Assembly: GCA_013177795.1 (NCBI GenBank)
Contig: JABLXY010000001.1
Span: 620,001-684,000, forward strand
Reading direction: 5' to 3'
DNA: 64,000 nt
Source: Syntrophaceae bacterium
GTDB lineage: Bacteria > Desulfobacterota > Syntrophia > Syntrophales > UBA2192
How positions within the stretch are numbered: position 1 is the first letter of the stretch; each line of letters begins with the position of its first letter. A model generated the notes under the pieces. The model did not search any database and had not been told where the DNA came from. It worked only from the letters and a program-made list of their open reading frames with translations. The position numbers and the translations under genes were made by a program. Below, in pieces: positions 46,441 through 54,866 of the stretch.

Positions 46441-47457
46441 TTAAAACTGTTCCAGGAACCGGCGGTCGTTCTCCGTGAAGAGCCGGATGTCGGAGATGCC
46501 GTAGCGCAGCATGGCGATCCGCTCGACACCGAGGCCGAAGGCAAATCCCGTGTACTGCTCGCTGTCGTACCCCACGGCCTTGAAGACTTCGGGGTCGACC
46601 ATGCCGGATCCCAGGATCTCGAGCCAGCCGCTCTGTCCGCACACCCGGCAGCCTTTCCCGCGGCACATGACGCACTGGATGTCGACCTCTGCGCTGGGCT
46701 CCGTGAAGGGGAAGAAGCTCGGGCGGAACCGCACGCCGATTTCGCTGCCGAAGACGTGATGCAGGAAGTACGTGAGTGTTCCCTTCAGGTCCCCGAAGGT
46801 GACCCTCCGGTCGACGTAGAGCCCTTCGATCTGGTGGAACATCGGGGAGTGGGAAATGTCGGCGTCGGGCCGGTACACCTTTCCCGGCGCGATGACCCGC
46901 ACGGGCGGCTGCTGCTTTTCCATCACGCGGACCTGGACCGGCGAGGTGTGTGTCCTGAGAAGCAGGTTGCCCGCGATGTAGAACGTCGCCTGCATGTCCC
47001 GCGACGGGTGGTCCTTGGCCATGTTGAGGGCTTCGAAATTGTAGTAGTCCAGCTCGACCTCGGGCCCCTCGGCCACAACGAAGCCCAGCGCGGCGAAGAT
47101 CCCGCAGATCTCCTGCGTCACCTGGGTGATAGGGTGCAGGGTCCCCCGGGCGGGTCCCCGCCCGGGCAGAGTCACGTCGAGCCTCTCCTGCAGGAGACGG
47201 CTGTCCTTTTTCGATGCCGCGATCCCGTCGAGGACTTCATCGATGCGCCGAGAGAGGGCCTCCTTGACCTGGTTGGCCAGCTGCCCCATCGCAGGCCGCT
47301 CTTCGGGCGGCACGGACCCCAGCCCGCGCAGGATGGACGTGAGCGCGCCCTTGCGGCCCAGGTATTTCGTCCGGATCGCCTGGATCGCCTCGTCCGTCGA
47401 GGCCCCGCGCAGCTCCTCCTCGGCGTCGCGCTGAAGCTTCTCCAGCTGCTCTCTCAT
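46441..47457 (-). CDS. pheS: Phenylalanyl-tRNA synthetase alpha subunit
   Basis: A 338-aa protein with N-terminal coiled coil ([20 protein letters not shown]), then class II motifs: [33 protein letters not shown] (motif 2 region), [20 protein letters not shown] and [20 protein letters not shown] (motif 3). Its ATG overlaps the stop codon of rplT (ATGA), coupling it to the ribosomal protein operon. Confidence 0.97.
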   Translation of the reverse strand: MREQLEKLQRDAEEELRGASTDEAIQAIRTKYLGRKGALTSILRGLGSVPPEERPAMGQLANQVKEALSRRIDEVLDGIAASKKDSRLLQERLDVTLPGRGPARGTLHPITQVTQEICGIFAALGFVVAEGPEVELDYYNFEALNMAKDHPSRDMQATFYIAGNLLLRTHTSPVQVRVMEKQQPPVRVIAPGKVYRPDADISHSPMFHQIEGLYVDRRVTFGDLKGTLTYFLHHVFGSEIGVRFRPSFFPFTEPSAEVDIQCVMCRGKGCRVCGQSGWLEILGSGMVDPEVFKAVGYDSEQYTGFAFGLGVERIAMLRYGISDIRLFTENDRRFLEQF

Positions 47458-47813
47458 CCCTTCTTCCCGCCTGCCGCGATGCCGGCAATTTCGGAGAACG
47501 CACGGGGGTCGTGGACGGCGATGTCCGCCAGGACCTTGCGGTCAAGGGAAACGCCCGCCTTCTTGAGCCCGTCGATGAAACGGCTGTAGGAAAGGTTGTT
47601 GAGTCTCGCCGCGGCGTTGATCCGCGCGATCCAGAGGCTGCGGAACTCGCGCTTGCGGGCCTTGCGGTCGCGGAAGGCAAAGGCAAGGGCCCGGTTGACG
47701 GACTCCGTCGCGAGGCGGTACGCCCTGCGCCGGGCCCCGAAATAGCCCTTGGCCAGCTTCATGATCTTCCTGCGTTTCTTCCTTCCCGTCACACTTCGCT
47801 TTACACGTGCCAT
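47454..47813 (-). CDS. rplT: 50S ribosomal protein L20
   Basis: A 119-aa protein, [20 protein letters not shown] at the N-terminus, with the L20 blocks [19 protein letters not shown] and [20 protein letters not shown]. The start is ATG 47813; an upstream in-frame ATG at 47828 lacks similarity. In many bacteria L20 represses its own operon by binding the leader of rpmI-rplT. Confidence 0.97.
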   Translation of the reverse strand: MARVKRSVTGRKKRRKIMKLAKGYFGARRRAYRLATESVNRALAFAFRDRKARKREFRSLWIARINAAARLNNLSYSRFIDGLKKAGVSLDRKVLADIAVHDPRAFSEIAGIAAGGKKG

Positions 47814-47854
47814 GATACTGTCTCCCAAACAGATTCGTTACAGCGATTAAGAGG

Positions 47855-47890
47855 CTCTTGAAGCCTTTAGCCTTTAGCCTTTAGCCTTTA
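47855..47890 (-). repeat. Tandem heptamer (GGCTAAA)x4 between rpmI and rplT
   Basis: Four exact tandem copies of the 7-mer on the minus strand lie in the rpmI-rplT spacer, flanked by AGGCT and GCCTC pieces that allow a small stem. Confidence 0.75.
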
Positions 47891-47974
47891 GCCTCGTGAA
47901 TGAAAATAGAGGGGAGGAAGCCCCTCTACGTCACGCCGTCCCGCTGCTCACCCCGCCTCGCCGGCAGACCGCCG

Positions 47975-48172
47975 CTAGGCGTAGGGGATGAGCCTCTTGA
48001 TGCCCTTGGTGTCACGGGCGTCGAGGATCGTCGACTTTCTCAGCTTGCGCTTTCTCTTCGTCGTCTTCTTCGTCAGGATGTGGCTGTGGAAGGCCCTTTT
48101 GCGCTTCACTTTCCCCGTTCCGGTCAGGGAAAAGCGCTTTGATGCTCCCTTGTGTGTTTTCTGCTTCGGCAT
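47975..48172 (-). CDS. rpmI: 50S ribosomal protein L35
   Basis: A 65-aa basic protein, [20 protein letters not shown] at the start and [20 protein letters not shown] near the end, the typical L35 pattern. It lies between infC (18 nt) and rplT (161-nt spacer with a heptamer array). Confidence 0.97.
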   Translation of the reverse strand: MPKQKTHKGASKRFSLTGTGKVKRKRAFHSHILTKKTTKRKRKLRKSTILDARDTKGIKRLIPYA

Positions 48173-48190
48173 GGACTGCTCCTCTACGCG

Positions 48191-48700
48191 TTATTTCTTG
48201 GGGGACACCACCATCACCATGCTCCTCCCCTCGATCTTGGGGTGCTGCTCCACGGTGGCGATGCTCTCCAGTTCTTCCCGGATGGACTCCATGATCTTGA
48301 GGCCGATCGACGTGTAGGCGATCTCGCGGCCCCGGAAGATCATCGAGATCTTCACCTTGTCGCCTTCCTCCAGAAACTCCTTGACCTTGCGGATCTTGAT
48401 CTCCCGGTCGTGCTCGTCGATCTTGGGCCGCAGCCGCATCTCCTTGATCTGGACGGCGGCCGCGCTCTTTCTCGCCACCTGCATCTTCTTGCTCTGCTGG
48501 TAGCGGAACTTCCCGTAATCCATGATCCGGCATACGGGGGGATTGGAATTCGGGGCGACCTCGACGAGGTCCATTCCCACCTTTGCCGCTTCCGCCAGGG
48601 CCTCGGCGATGGGCAATATCCCCAGCTGCTTGCCCTCAAGGTCGATGACGCGCACCTGGGAGACCCTGATCCCCTGGTTGATCCGAAGATGTTTTTCTAT
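48191..48700 (-). CDS. infC: Translation initiation factor IF-3 (probable AUA start)
   Basis: A protein of about 169 aa containing LRINQGIRVSQVRVIDLEGK, VEVAPNSNPPVCRIMDYGKF, and the C-terminal VKISMIFRGREIAYTSIGLK. The codon matching the usual IF-3 start is ATA at 48700, with AGGAGG 6 nt upstream. An in-frame ATG at 48724 lies on the wrong side of that ribosome site. IF-3 genes characteristically use rare start codons (AUU, AUC, AUA) so that IF-3 can repress its own translation. The cluster thrS-infC-rpmI-rplT is intact. Confidence 0.93.
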   Translation of the reverse strand: MEKHLRINQGIRVSQVRVIDLEGKQLGILPIAEALAEAAKVGMDLVEVAPNSNPPVCRIMDYGKFRYQQSKKMQVARKSAAAVQIKEMRLRPKIDEHDREIKIRKVKEFLEEGDKVKISMIFRGREIAYTSIGLKIMESIREELESIATVEQHPKIEGRSMVMVVSPKK

Positions 48701-48755
48701 TGGACACCTCCTGCCCGATGGCATTCTGCATCCCCGGGACGGGGACGGGTTATCG

Positions 48756-50672
48756 CTACTCGTAGCGGCTGCACTTTTCGCGGACGAGTTCGACGAAGGC
48801 GTCGGCCGTCATGGCGCCGAGATTCCTGCCGTCGCGCTGCCGGGGGGAAATCGTTCCCGAGGCGACCTCCCTGTCCCCGATGACCAGCATGTAGGGGACC
48901 TTCTGGAGCTGAGCGGCGCGGATCTTGTGCCCCAGCTTCTCGTTCTTGAAGTCCCTCTCCACGCGCAGGCCCGCATCGAGCAGCTTGCGGTAGACCTCCT
49001 CGCCGTACGGGATCTGGTTGTCCGTCACCGTGACGAGCACGGCCTGGACCGGCGAGAGCCACACCGGGAACGCCCCGGCGTAGTGCTCGATCAAAACCCC
49101 GATGAACCGTTCGATGGACCCGAGGATGACCCGGTGGAGCATGACGGGGCGGTGCCGCTCGCCGTCGGCCCCCACAAAATGCAGGTCGAAGCGCTCCGGC
49201 AGCGCGAAGTCGCACTGGATCGTGGCGCACTGCCACTTGCGCTTCAGGGCGTCCTTGAGCTTGAAGTCGATCTTCGGGCCGTAGAAGGCGCCGTCGCCCT
49301 CGTTGATGTCGTAGGCCATCCGGTTGTCCTTCAGGGACTGCTCCAGGGCGGCCGTGGCCATCTCCCAGTCCCTGTCGCTCCCGATGGAGTTCGGCGGGCG
49401 CGTGCTGAGCTCAACCTCGTACTCGAAGCCGAAGATCCCCATGGCGTACTTGACGAAATCGGCAATGGCCAGGATCTCCGCGTTGAGCTGATCCGGCGTG
49501 CAGAGGATGTGGGCGTCGTCCTGCGTGAACTGCCGCACGCGCGTCAGCCCGTGCAGCACCCCCGTCTTCTCGTGGCGGTGCACGGTGCCCAGCTCGAAGT
49601 ACCGCAGGGGCAGATCCCGGTAGCTGCGGATCTTCGACTTGTAGATCATCATGTGCGAGAGGCAGTTCATGGGCTTGATCCCGTAGGCCTGGTCCTCCAC
49701 CTCGGTGAAATACATCGACTCCTTGTAGTGGTCCATGTGGCCCGAGCGGATCCACATGTGGTCCCGGAGGATCTGCGGGCCCACGACGATGTCGTAGCCC
49801 CGTTTGAAATGCTCCTTGCGCTCCCAGTCCTCGATGATGGTCCGGAGCATGGCCCCCTTCGGGTGCCAGATGACGAGCCCCGGCCCCACCTCCTCGTTGA
49901 TCTGGAAGAGGTCCAGCTCCCTGCCGAGCTTGCGGTGGTCGCGCCTCTTGGCCTCCTCGATGAAGTTGAGATACTCCTCCATCTGCTTCGGGGTGGCAAA
50001 CCCCGTCCCGTAGATGCGCTGGAGCATCTTGTTGTGCTCGTCGCCCCGCCAGTAGGCGCCGGCCACGTTGAGGAGCTTGAAGGCCTTGATCTTGCCTGTC
50101 GACGGGATGTGGGGGCCCCGGCACAGGTCCGTGAAGTTGCCCTGCGTGTAGAGGCTCACCGTCTTGACGTCGGCGGGCAGGTCGTTGATCAGCTCCACCT
50201 TGTAAGGCTCGCCCTTCTTCTTGAACAGCTCGACCGCCTCTTCCCGGCTGACTTCACGGCGCGTGAAGGGCTCGTCCTTCGCGGCGATCTCCGCCATCCG
50301 CTCCTCGATCTTCTTCAGATCCTCGGGCGTGAAGGTCGACTCGTAGTCGAAGTCGTAATAGAAGCCGTCCTCGATGGAGGGTCCGATCGTGACCTTGACG
50401 TTCGGGAAGATGTCCTGCACGGCCTCGGCCATGACGTGGGAGATGCTGTGGCGCAGAACGCTCACTCCCTCCGGGCTGTGGATGTCCACGGCGTCGATGG
50501 AGCCGCTCTCCGTGACCGGGCTCGAAAGGTCGATCATCCGTCCGTTGAACCGGGCGGCGACGGCGTCGCGGGCGGCCTCCGCCTTCCAGGCGGCAAGGAT
50601 TTCGCCCGCAGCCAGCCCGGCCTCGAAGGACTTCCGGGTTTGATCCGGGTATTGGATGTCGATTTTACTCAT
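48756..50672 (-). CDS. thrS: Threonyl-tRNA synthetase
   Basis: A 638-aa protein. The TGS domain begins [20 protein letters not shown]. The editing domain contains [20 protein letters not shown] and [20 protein letters not shown]. The class II core has [40 protein letters not shown] and [14 protein letters not shown]-type motif 2, ending with an anticodon-binding domain ([20 protein letters not shown]). It is the first gene of the thrS-infC-rpmI-rplT-pheST-ihfA cluster. Confidence 0.97.
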   Translation of the reverse strand: MSKIDIQYPDQTRKSFEAGLAAGEILAAWKAEAARDAVAARFNGRMIDLSSPVTESGSIDAVDIHSPEGVSVLRHSISHVMAEAVQDIFPNVKVTIGPSIEDGFYYDFDYESTFTPEDLKKIEERMAEIAAKDEPFTRREVSREEAVELFKKKGEPYKVELINDLPADVKTVSLYTQGNFTDLCRGPHIPSTGKIKAFKLLNVAGAYWRGDEHNKMLQRIYGTGFATPKQMEEYLNFIEEAKRRDHRKLGRELDLFQINEEVGPGLVIWHPKGAMLRTIIEDWERKEHFKRGYDIVVGPQILRDHMWIRSGHMDHYKESMYFTEVEDQAYGIKPMNCLSHMMIYKSKIRSYRDLPLRYFELGTVHRHEKTGVLHGLTRVRQFTQDDAHILCTPDQLNAEILAIADFVKYAMGIFGFEYEVELSTRPPNSIGSDRDWEMATAALEQSLKDNRMAYDINEGDGAFYGPKIDFKLKDALKRKWQCATIQCDFALPERFDLHFVGADGERHRPVMLHRVILGSIERFIGVLIEHYAGAFPVWLSPVQAVLVTVTDNQIPYGEEVYRKLLDAGLRVERDFKNEKLGHKIRAAQLQKVPYMLVIGDREVASGTISPRQRDGRNLGAMTADAFVELVREKCSRYE

Positions 50673-50769
50673 CGGACGATCCCCGATTCTCCCCCCTCGC
50701 CGGCCCGGTTCATGCCGCTCCGGTCGTCATGGAGGGACGCGCTGAATACCTTCGGGTTTTAATTAAAGA

Positions 50770-50805
50770 AAGGGCACCCACGCTGTGACGTCCTGTGATG
50801 CCCTT
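50770..50805 (-). terminator. Hairpin between tRNA-Val and thrS
   Basis: AAGGGCA and TGCCCTT (7 bp, extended by imperfect CCA/TGATG pairs) are followed on the minus strand by TTCTTTAATT. It fits a terminator for tRNA-Val; it could also act as a leader stem of thrS. Confidence 0.55.
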
Positions 50806-50827
50806 CGCCTCAGAAAAAATTTTTTAA

Positions 50828-50902
50828 TGGTAGGCACGCAGGGATTTGAACCCTGGACATCCACCGCGTCAAGATGGCGCTCTCCCCCTGAGCTACGTGC
50901 CT
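50828..50902 (-). tRNA. tRNA-Val (anticodon GAC)
   Basis: A 75-nt cloverleaf. The acceptor AGGCACG pairs with CGTGCCT, followed by A and encoded CCA. The D-stem GCTC/GAGC, anticodon stem CCATC/GGTGG around loop TTGACGC (anticodon GAC) and T-arm CAGGG-TTCAAAT-CCCTG are all intact. Confidence 0.96.
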
Positions 50903-50929
50903 GTTTCCATGCATTGTGAAAGCGGGTAT

Positions 50930-50958
50930 TGATTAACAAGAAAATGCAATGATGTCAA
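50930..50958 (-). promoter_or_regulatory. Sigma-70 promoter of tRNA-Val
   Basis: On the minus strand TTGACA and TAATCA are 17 nt apart, about 28 nt before the mature tRNA 5' end. Confidence 0.6.
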
Positions 50959-50965
50959 GACAAAA

Positions 50966-51526
50966 TCATGTTTTTCCCTGATTCGCGCCCCCGGCGCCGA
51001 TGAGCCTCATCCCCCTGATGATGTAATCACCCCCCGAGATGACAGTGAAGAGTGCGGTGAGCCAGCACAGGATCGCGAAGGCCTCTCGGAAATACTGCCC
51101 CCCGTCGCCCGCCTTCAGCAGGAGGGCAAAAAATACAGTGCAAAGTTGAAGCATCGTGTTGATTTTACTTATGAAAGACGGTTTGATCTCGAGGCTGACG
51201 GACATGAGGGTCAACACGAGGATTCCCCCGAGTATGATGCAGTCGCGGCTGATGACCACCACGGCAAGCCAACCCGGGATCACGCCGACAATGGCCAGCG
51301 TCGCAAACATGCTGATCACGAGAGCCTTGTCGGCCACGGGATCGAGGTAGGCCCCCACGACGGTCTGCTGGTTGAGAACCCGGGCAAGCAGCCCATCCAG
51401 GCAATCCGTCACGCCGGCGATGACGAAGAACACCAGGGCCTTCACATAATGCCCCTGGATCAGGAGGATGACGATGACCGGAACGAGGACGATCCGGAGA
51501 ACGGTGAGAAAATTGGGGATGGTCAC
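50966..51526 (-). CDS. pgsA: CDP-diacylglycerol-glycerol-3-phosphate 3-phosphatidyltransferase
   Basis: A 186-aa membrane protein, MTIPNFLTVLRIVLVPVIVI at the start. The CDP-alcohol phosphotransferase motif is intact in DCLDGLLARVLNQQTVVGAY followed by LDPVADK (D-G-x2-A-R-x8-G-x3-D-x3-D). Helices follow to about residue 175. It makes phosphatidylglycerol phosphate from CDP-diacylglycerol. The close relative PgsA2-type enzymes cannot be told apart from sequence alone. Confidence 0.9.
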   Translation of the reverse strand: MTIPNFLTVLRIVLVPVIVILLIQGHYVKALVFFVIAGVTDCLDGLLARVLNQQTVVGAYLDPVADKALVISMFATLAIVGVIPGWLAVVVISRDCIILGGILVLTLMSVSLEIKPSFISKINTMLQLCTVFFALLLKAGDGGQYFREAFAILCWLTALFTVISGGDYIIRGMRLIGAGGANQGKT

Positions 51527-51655
51527 AGGGTTACCCCACGGGAATCCGTCCTGACTGTTTGCTCTCTTCGGTATCCGCCCATCCGGGTCACTCGCTGCAA
51601 AGGCGACGGGTGTACCGTGACAGGAAAAGTCGACGAGGACCGGGGTCTGTCCCCG

Positions 51656-52309
51656 TTATCTCGCCCCCGATATCGCCGGGCCGTCAGGGAGCTTTTCGAC
51701 GGCCTGCCTCACGGCCTCGAAGATCACGTCCTCGAAGATCTTCGCCGACCCTAACTCGAGACTGCTCTTCGTGACCCCGTAATCACGGTCCGTCGCCCGG
51801 GACTCGTGCCTCCAGATCGTTTCGCCCGTGTTGGCGCTCTTGATCTCGAAGACGGCCCTCACGGTGACAGGGGCGTAAACGTAACGGTAGGTCGTGTCCG
51901 CCTCGAGCATGGTGGTGTACAGGACCGCATCCGCGCCGAGCAAGCCCCCGATGAGCTGGGGACGCACCATAGCCCCCGGAGCTGCCCCCTCCCTTCTCCT
52001 CGCTTCCGCGAGCGCGGCGTCCACCATTTCGAAGGGGACTTTCGGATAACCCTTGAAATAGAGCTCCTGGAGGAGTTTTTCACGGATCATCCGCGCAGCG
52101 TCGGGGCTGCCGGCCTTGATCTCCACGGGCAGGACGGCGATCGTTTTCACCCCGAGGCTGGGCAAGGCCGGCTGCGCGTCCTCCTCCGCCTTCGACACGA
52201 AGGGCAGATCACGGATGACGGGAATCTTCGCCAGTGTCGAGCACCCCTGCATCAGGGCGACCCCAAGGATCAGGATGCAGGAGAGCCGGGCCGTTCTGGA
52301 TTCAATCAC
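51656..52309 (-). CDS. Outer-membrane-type lipoprotein, GNA1162/DUF799-like
   Basis: A protein of about 217 aa with GTG start at 52309 behind GGGGG. The lipoprotein signal is ARLSCILILGVALMQGC, with the lipidated Cys near residue 23. The mature part has KTIAVLPVEIKAGSPDAARM, YFKGYPKVPFEMVDAALAEA, and YVYAPVTVRAVFEIKSANTG, which resembles the GNA1162/DUF799 envelope lipoproteins. The start overlaps the end of the upstream FlgT-like gene by 8 nt. Role: probably part of an envelope assembly with its operon partners; not known. Confidence 0.72.
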   Translation of the reverse strand: MIESRTARLSCILILGVALMQGCSTLAKIPVIRDLPFVSKAEEDAQPALPSLGVKTIAVLPVEIKAGSPDAARMIREKLLQELYFKGYPKVPFEMVDAALAEARRREGAAPGAMVRPQLIGGLLGADAVLYTTMLEADTTYRYVYAPVTVRAVFEIKSANTGETIWRHESRATDRDYGVTKSSLELGSAKIFEDVIFEAVRQAVEKLPDGPAISGAR

Positions 52310-53024
52310 GCAAGCCCCCTTTGCCGTTGAATGTCGCGACGATCCCCTCCGCATCGGACTGCACGATGCGCAGCGGCGTCCCCTTGAACTTCCGCCTCGA
52401 GAGCTCCCGCGCGATGACCGCGGCGCCCTCGGAAGTATGGAGGCGCCACTCGCAGAGCTCCGGCGCGATCGAGACGGGCGTGACACGCTGCACCCCGGGG
52501 ATGCCGGCGAGCAGGTCTCGGAAGACGAGATAGTCATGATGGCTGGCGAAGGCCCCCCGGACGGCGAGCACGAGCTGCTGCTCCGATCCGCCGGTCTCGT
52601 CCGCCGCCGCGCCTGAAATGCCGTGCCGGCGCAGGTCCCCCCGCAGACCGCCCACATCGACGGTCGCGGCGATCCTGACCGCGTAAGCGCCATCCTGCTC
52701 TGCCTCCCGCAGGATCCGGTAGTGGACGACGTACCGCTCGGCCGACGGGAAGATCTTCTCGTCGAGGACGGCCTGCCGGCCTGCCAGGGCCTCGGCCGGG
52801 ATGAACGTGCGGAGCGTCTTCTCGATGGCGCCGCGAAGGGCCTGGGTCATGGCCCGGTCGCGGGCCTGGGCGAGGTTGCTGCCTTGAATGGCGGCGATCC
52901 CTTCGGCCTCGACGCTCTTCCTCTCCGCGCCGTGCGCCGGGGAAAAGGCGGAGAGTGCGAGCAGCAGTGCACAGCCGATGAGGGTCGCCCGCACGGAAGG
53001 GCGGGTGTGGCTAAGGTGATTCAT
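52302..53024 (-). CDS. Periplasmic protein with FlgT-N-like domain
   Basis: A 240-aa protein with a Sec signal (ATLIGCALLLALSAFSPAHG). The mature N-terminal domain KSVEAEGIAAIQGSNLAQAR, DRAMTQALRGAIEKTLRTFI and a DEKIFPSAERYVVHYRILRE stretch match the N-terminal domain of FlgT-like proteins, which are linked to sheathed flagella or related outer-membrane assemblies. The second half (about 130-240) resembles a further mixed alpha/beta domain. No flagellar genes are in the window, so flagellar function is doubtful. Overlaps at both ends (14 and 8 nt) with neighbours show tight co-translation. Confidence 0.72.
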   Translation of the reverse strand: MNHLSHTRPSVRATLIGCALLLALSAFSPAHGAERKSVEAEGIAAIQGSNLAQARDRAMTQALRGAIEKTLRTFIPAEALAGRQAVLDEKIFPSAERYVVHYRILREAEQDGAYAVRIAATVDVGGLRGDLRRHGISGAAADETGGSEQQLVLAVRGAFASHHDYLVFRDLLAGIPGVQRVTPVSIAPELCEWRLHTSEGAAVIARELSRRKFKGTPLRIVQSDAEGIVATFNGKGGLRD

Positions 53025-53262
53025 CAGCCGTCTTCTTGAGGGTTTCGATCTCTTCCCGGATGATGCGCTCGGCTATGGCAGGGAACTGCTCCCTCGCGAC
53101 CCGCTCAGCGATCTCGGCGACCTTCTTCATGATCTCGTCCTGCAGCCGGCCGCCGACGAGGGCGTCGATCCTGGGCTCCTCCACGACGTCGGTGAGCTCG
53201 TACACCTTGCGCCCCGCATCCCGAAACGGCGCCTCTGCCTCTCTGCTGATCTTGTCGTCCAA
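53011..53262 (-). CDS. Short helical protein, first gene of an envelope operon
   Basis: An 83-aa acidic helical protein: MDDKISREAEAPFRDAGRKV and MKKVAEIAERVAREQFPAIA then ERIIREEIETLKKTADESP. Heptad-like spacing suggests a coiled coil. The C-terminal helix has the same style as those of PopZ/DUF2497 proteins, though the similarity is weak. There is no signal peptide. It overlaps the FlgT-like gene by 14 nt, which argues that it is a real gene and functionally connected to that envelope protein. Confidence 0.65.
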   Translation of the reverse strand: MDDKISREAEAPFRDAGRKVYELTDVVEEPRIDALVGGRLQDEIMKKVAEIAERVAREQFPAIAERIIREEIETLKKTADESP

Positions 53263-53427
53263 ACCGGTTCCCCCTTCCCGCGCCCGGGCAATGAGACCTC
53301 CATGCTGACCGCCCCGGCCGCGCCGGCAGGCCGGTGATTCCGGCCTGCCGCGTTTTATGCCGATGCAGTATCATACCTCCCCGGAGTCTTCAACCCTTTT
53401 CGCCGACCGCTGCCCATGAAGAACCTA

Positions 53428-53540
53428 AGAAGTTGAGAGGTTGAGAAGTTGGGACGTTATGAAGTTTGGATCCTGCATCGAGCCGGCGCACACCCGACGG
53501 CTTCGCCGCGCTTCCCGACTTCACAGCTTCTCAGCTTCCG
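53428..53540 (-). repeat. 3' array/hairpin repeat, copy 4 (reaches into the rsmI 3' end)
   Basis: In the rsmI sense direction the purine arm reads GAAGCTGAGAAGCTGTGAAG, so it includes the last codons and the TGA stop of rsmI. The pyrimidine partner arm lies at 53428-53470 (CAACTTCTCAACCTCTCAAC in sense). Same polarity as copies 1-3. Confidence 0.7.
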
Positions 53541-54390
53541 CCTTTCCCGCCCGCAGTCTCACGACGAGGTCGTAGACACGCTTCCTCGGCAGGTCGAGTT
53601 CATGGGCGACCCGCGCCGCGAGGTCCTTCGTGGAGAGTTCCTCCTGCGATGCGAGGCGGTTCATGGCCTCTTCGATCTCCGCGTCCCCCGCGTCTCCCCT
53701 TCCGCCGGCCCCCTCGACGAGCAGCGTGATCTCCCCCCGGATATCGGCCCCCTCGAGCTTCGCGATCACCTCCCCGGCGGTTCCTCTCAGAACCTCCTCG
53801 AAGAGCTTCGTCAGCTCCCGGGCGACGACGACCTTCCGATCGCCCAGGACGTCCCGGATGTCCCGCAGGGACTCGACGGTCCGGCGCGGCGACTCGTGAA
53901 AGATGAGGGTCATCGGCAGATCCTGCAGGGCCCTGAGCAGCGACTGCCTCCGGCCCGGCTTCACGGGGAGGAAGCCGCAGAAGGCAAAGCGGTCCGAGGG
54001 CAGCCCCGAGACGGAGAGTGCCGTGACCGCCGCGGAGGGACCGGGCACCGGCACGACGGGGACCCCGGCCTCGATGGCCCTCCTGACCAGGCGATATCCC
54101 GGGTCGGAAATCAGGGGCGTCCCGGCATCGCTGACGTAGGCAATGGAGAGTCCTTCCAGCAGTTTGCCGACCAGCACCTCGCTCTTTCTCTGTTCGATCT
54201 CGTCGTAGAGGCTCGTGATCGCCGTCGGGATGCCGTGATGCCCGAGCAGGATCCGCGTTCGCCGCGTGTCCTCGCAGGCGATGAGGTCGACCTCCTTGAG
54301 GATGCGCAGCGCGCGCAGCGTGATGTCCTCCAGGTTCCCGATGGGGGTGGAGACGAGGTAGAGCTTGCCCGTTTCCTTCTGCCGGCTCAT
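53521..54390 (-). CDS. rsmI: 16S rRNA (cytidine-1402-2'-O)-methyltransferase
   Basis: A 289-aa protein starting MSRQKETGKLYLVSTPIGNL. Tetrapyrrole-methylase-fold motifs follow: ITLRALRILKEVDLIACEDT, YVSDAGTPLISDPGYRLV, PVVPVPGPSAAVTALSVSGL and TLIFHESPRRTVESL. A C-terminal helical HTH-like domain ends DLPRKRVYDLVVRLRAG. The last residues, KAEAEKL, are encoded by the purine arm of a repeat element. It methylates the ribose of C1402 using S-adenosylmethionine. It is the last gene of the ffh-rpsP-trmD cluster. Confidence 0.94.
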   Translation of the reverse strand: MSRQKETGKLYLVSTPIGNLEDITLRALRILKEVDLIACEDTRRTRILLGHHGIPTAITSLYDEIEQRKSEVLVGKLLEGLSIAYVSDAGTPLISDPGYRLVRRAIEAGVPVVPVPGPSAAVTALSVSGLPSDRFAFCGFLPVKPGRRQSLLRALQDLPMTLIFHESPRRTVESLRDIRDVLGDRKVVVARELTKLFEEVLRGTAGEVIAKLEGADIRGEITLLVEGAGGRGDAGDAEIEEAMNRLASQEELSTKDLAARVAHELDLPRKRVYDLVVRLRAGKAEAEKL

Positions 54391-54494
54391 CGATGTCTCC
54401 GGTTTCTGTCGCAGCCGCGGCCGGGTGCACCCGGCACCCATCAGCCGGCGCCAGAGGTTCGTCAGCCGCCTGCTGCCGGGCGCGTGCAGGCTCC

Positions 54495-54866
54495 TCAGAA
54501 CCCTGTCGCGTCGAATGCGTTCTTGTAGAGGGTCACCGTCTCTCTTCCCCCGGCGAGGCTCACGGCGGCGACATCGAAGCGCGACGGGGCCGCAAGCCAC
54601 CCCTGCCCTTTCAGGTAAAAGAGGGCGACGGCCGTCATCTTCTTCTGCTTCCTGGGCCCGACGGCCGCCTGGGGCGGGCCGAAACGGGAGGATGCGCGCG
54701 TCTTGACCTCGACGAAGACAAGGGTTTCGCCGTCCCGCGCGATGAGGTCCACCTCGCCCAGCGGGCAGCGGTAGTTGCGCTCCAGGATCCGGTATCCCTG
54801 CGCCTCCAGGAATGCGGCGGCCCGATCCTCGCCGCGGTCCCCCCTATTCTTTCTCACCCGGGTCAA
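54495..54866 (-). CDS. YraN/UPF0102 family nuclease-fold protein
   Basis: A 123-aa protein with the PD-(D/E)XK-type core GEVDLIARDGETLVFVEVKT and the upstream GDRGEDRAAAFLEAQGYRIL. The family is very widely found next to rnhB, as here, and overlaps its 3' end by 23 nt. The nuclease fold suggests DNA or RNA cleavage, but the biological role is unclear. The catalytic D and E-x-K are retained. Confidence 0.92.
   Translation of the reverse strand: MTRVRKNRGDRGEDRAAAFLEAQGYRILERNYRCPLGEVDLIARDGETLVFVEVKTRASSRFGPPQAAVGPRKQKKMTAVALFYLKGQGWLAAPSRFDVAAVSLAGGRETVTLYKNAFDATGF

Noticed and set aside
47855-47890. Tandem repeats in the rplT leader as a CRISPR array
   Set aside because: The units are 7 nt and directly abutting, with no spacers and no cas genes in the window.
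50673-50827. A T-box leader in front of thrS
   Set aside because: No T-box sequence (such as TGGNACCGCG) was found. The hairpin fits a terminator for the upstream tRNA-Val.
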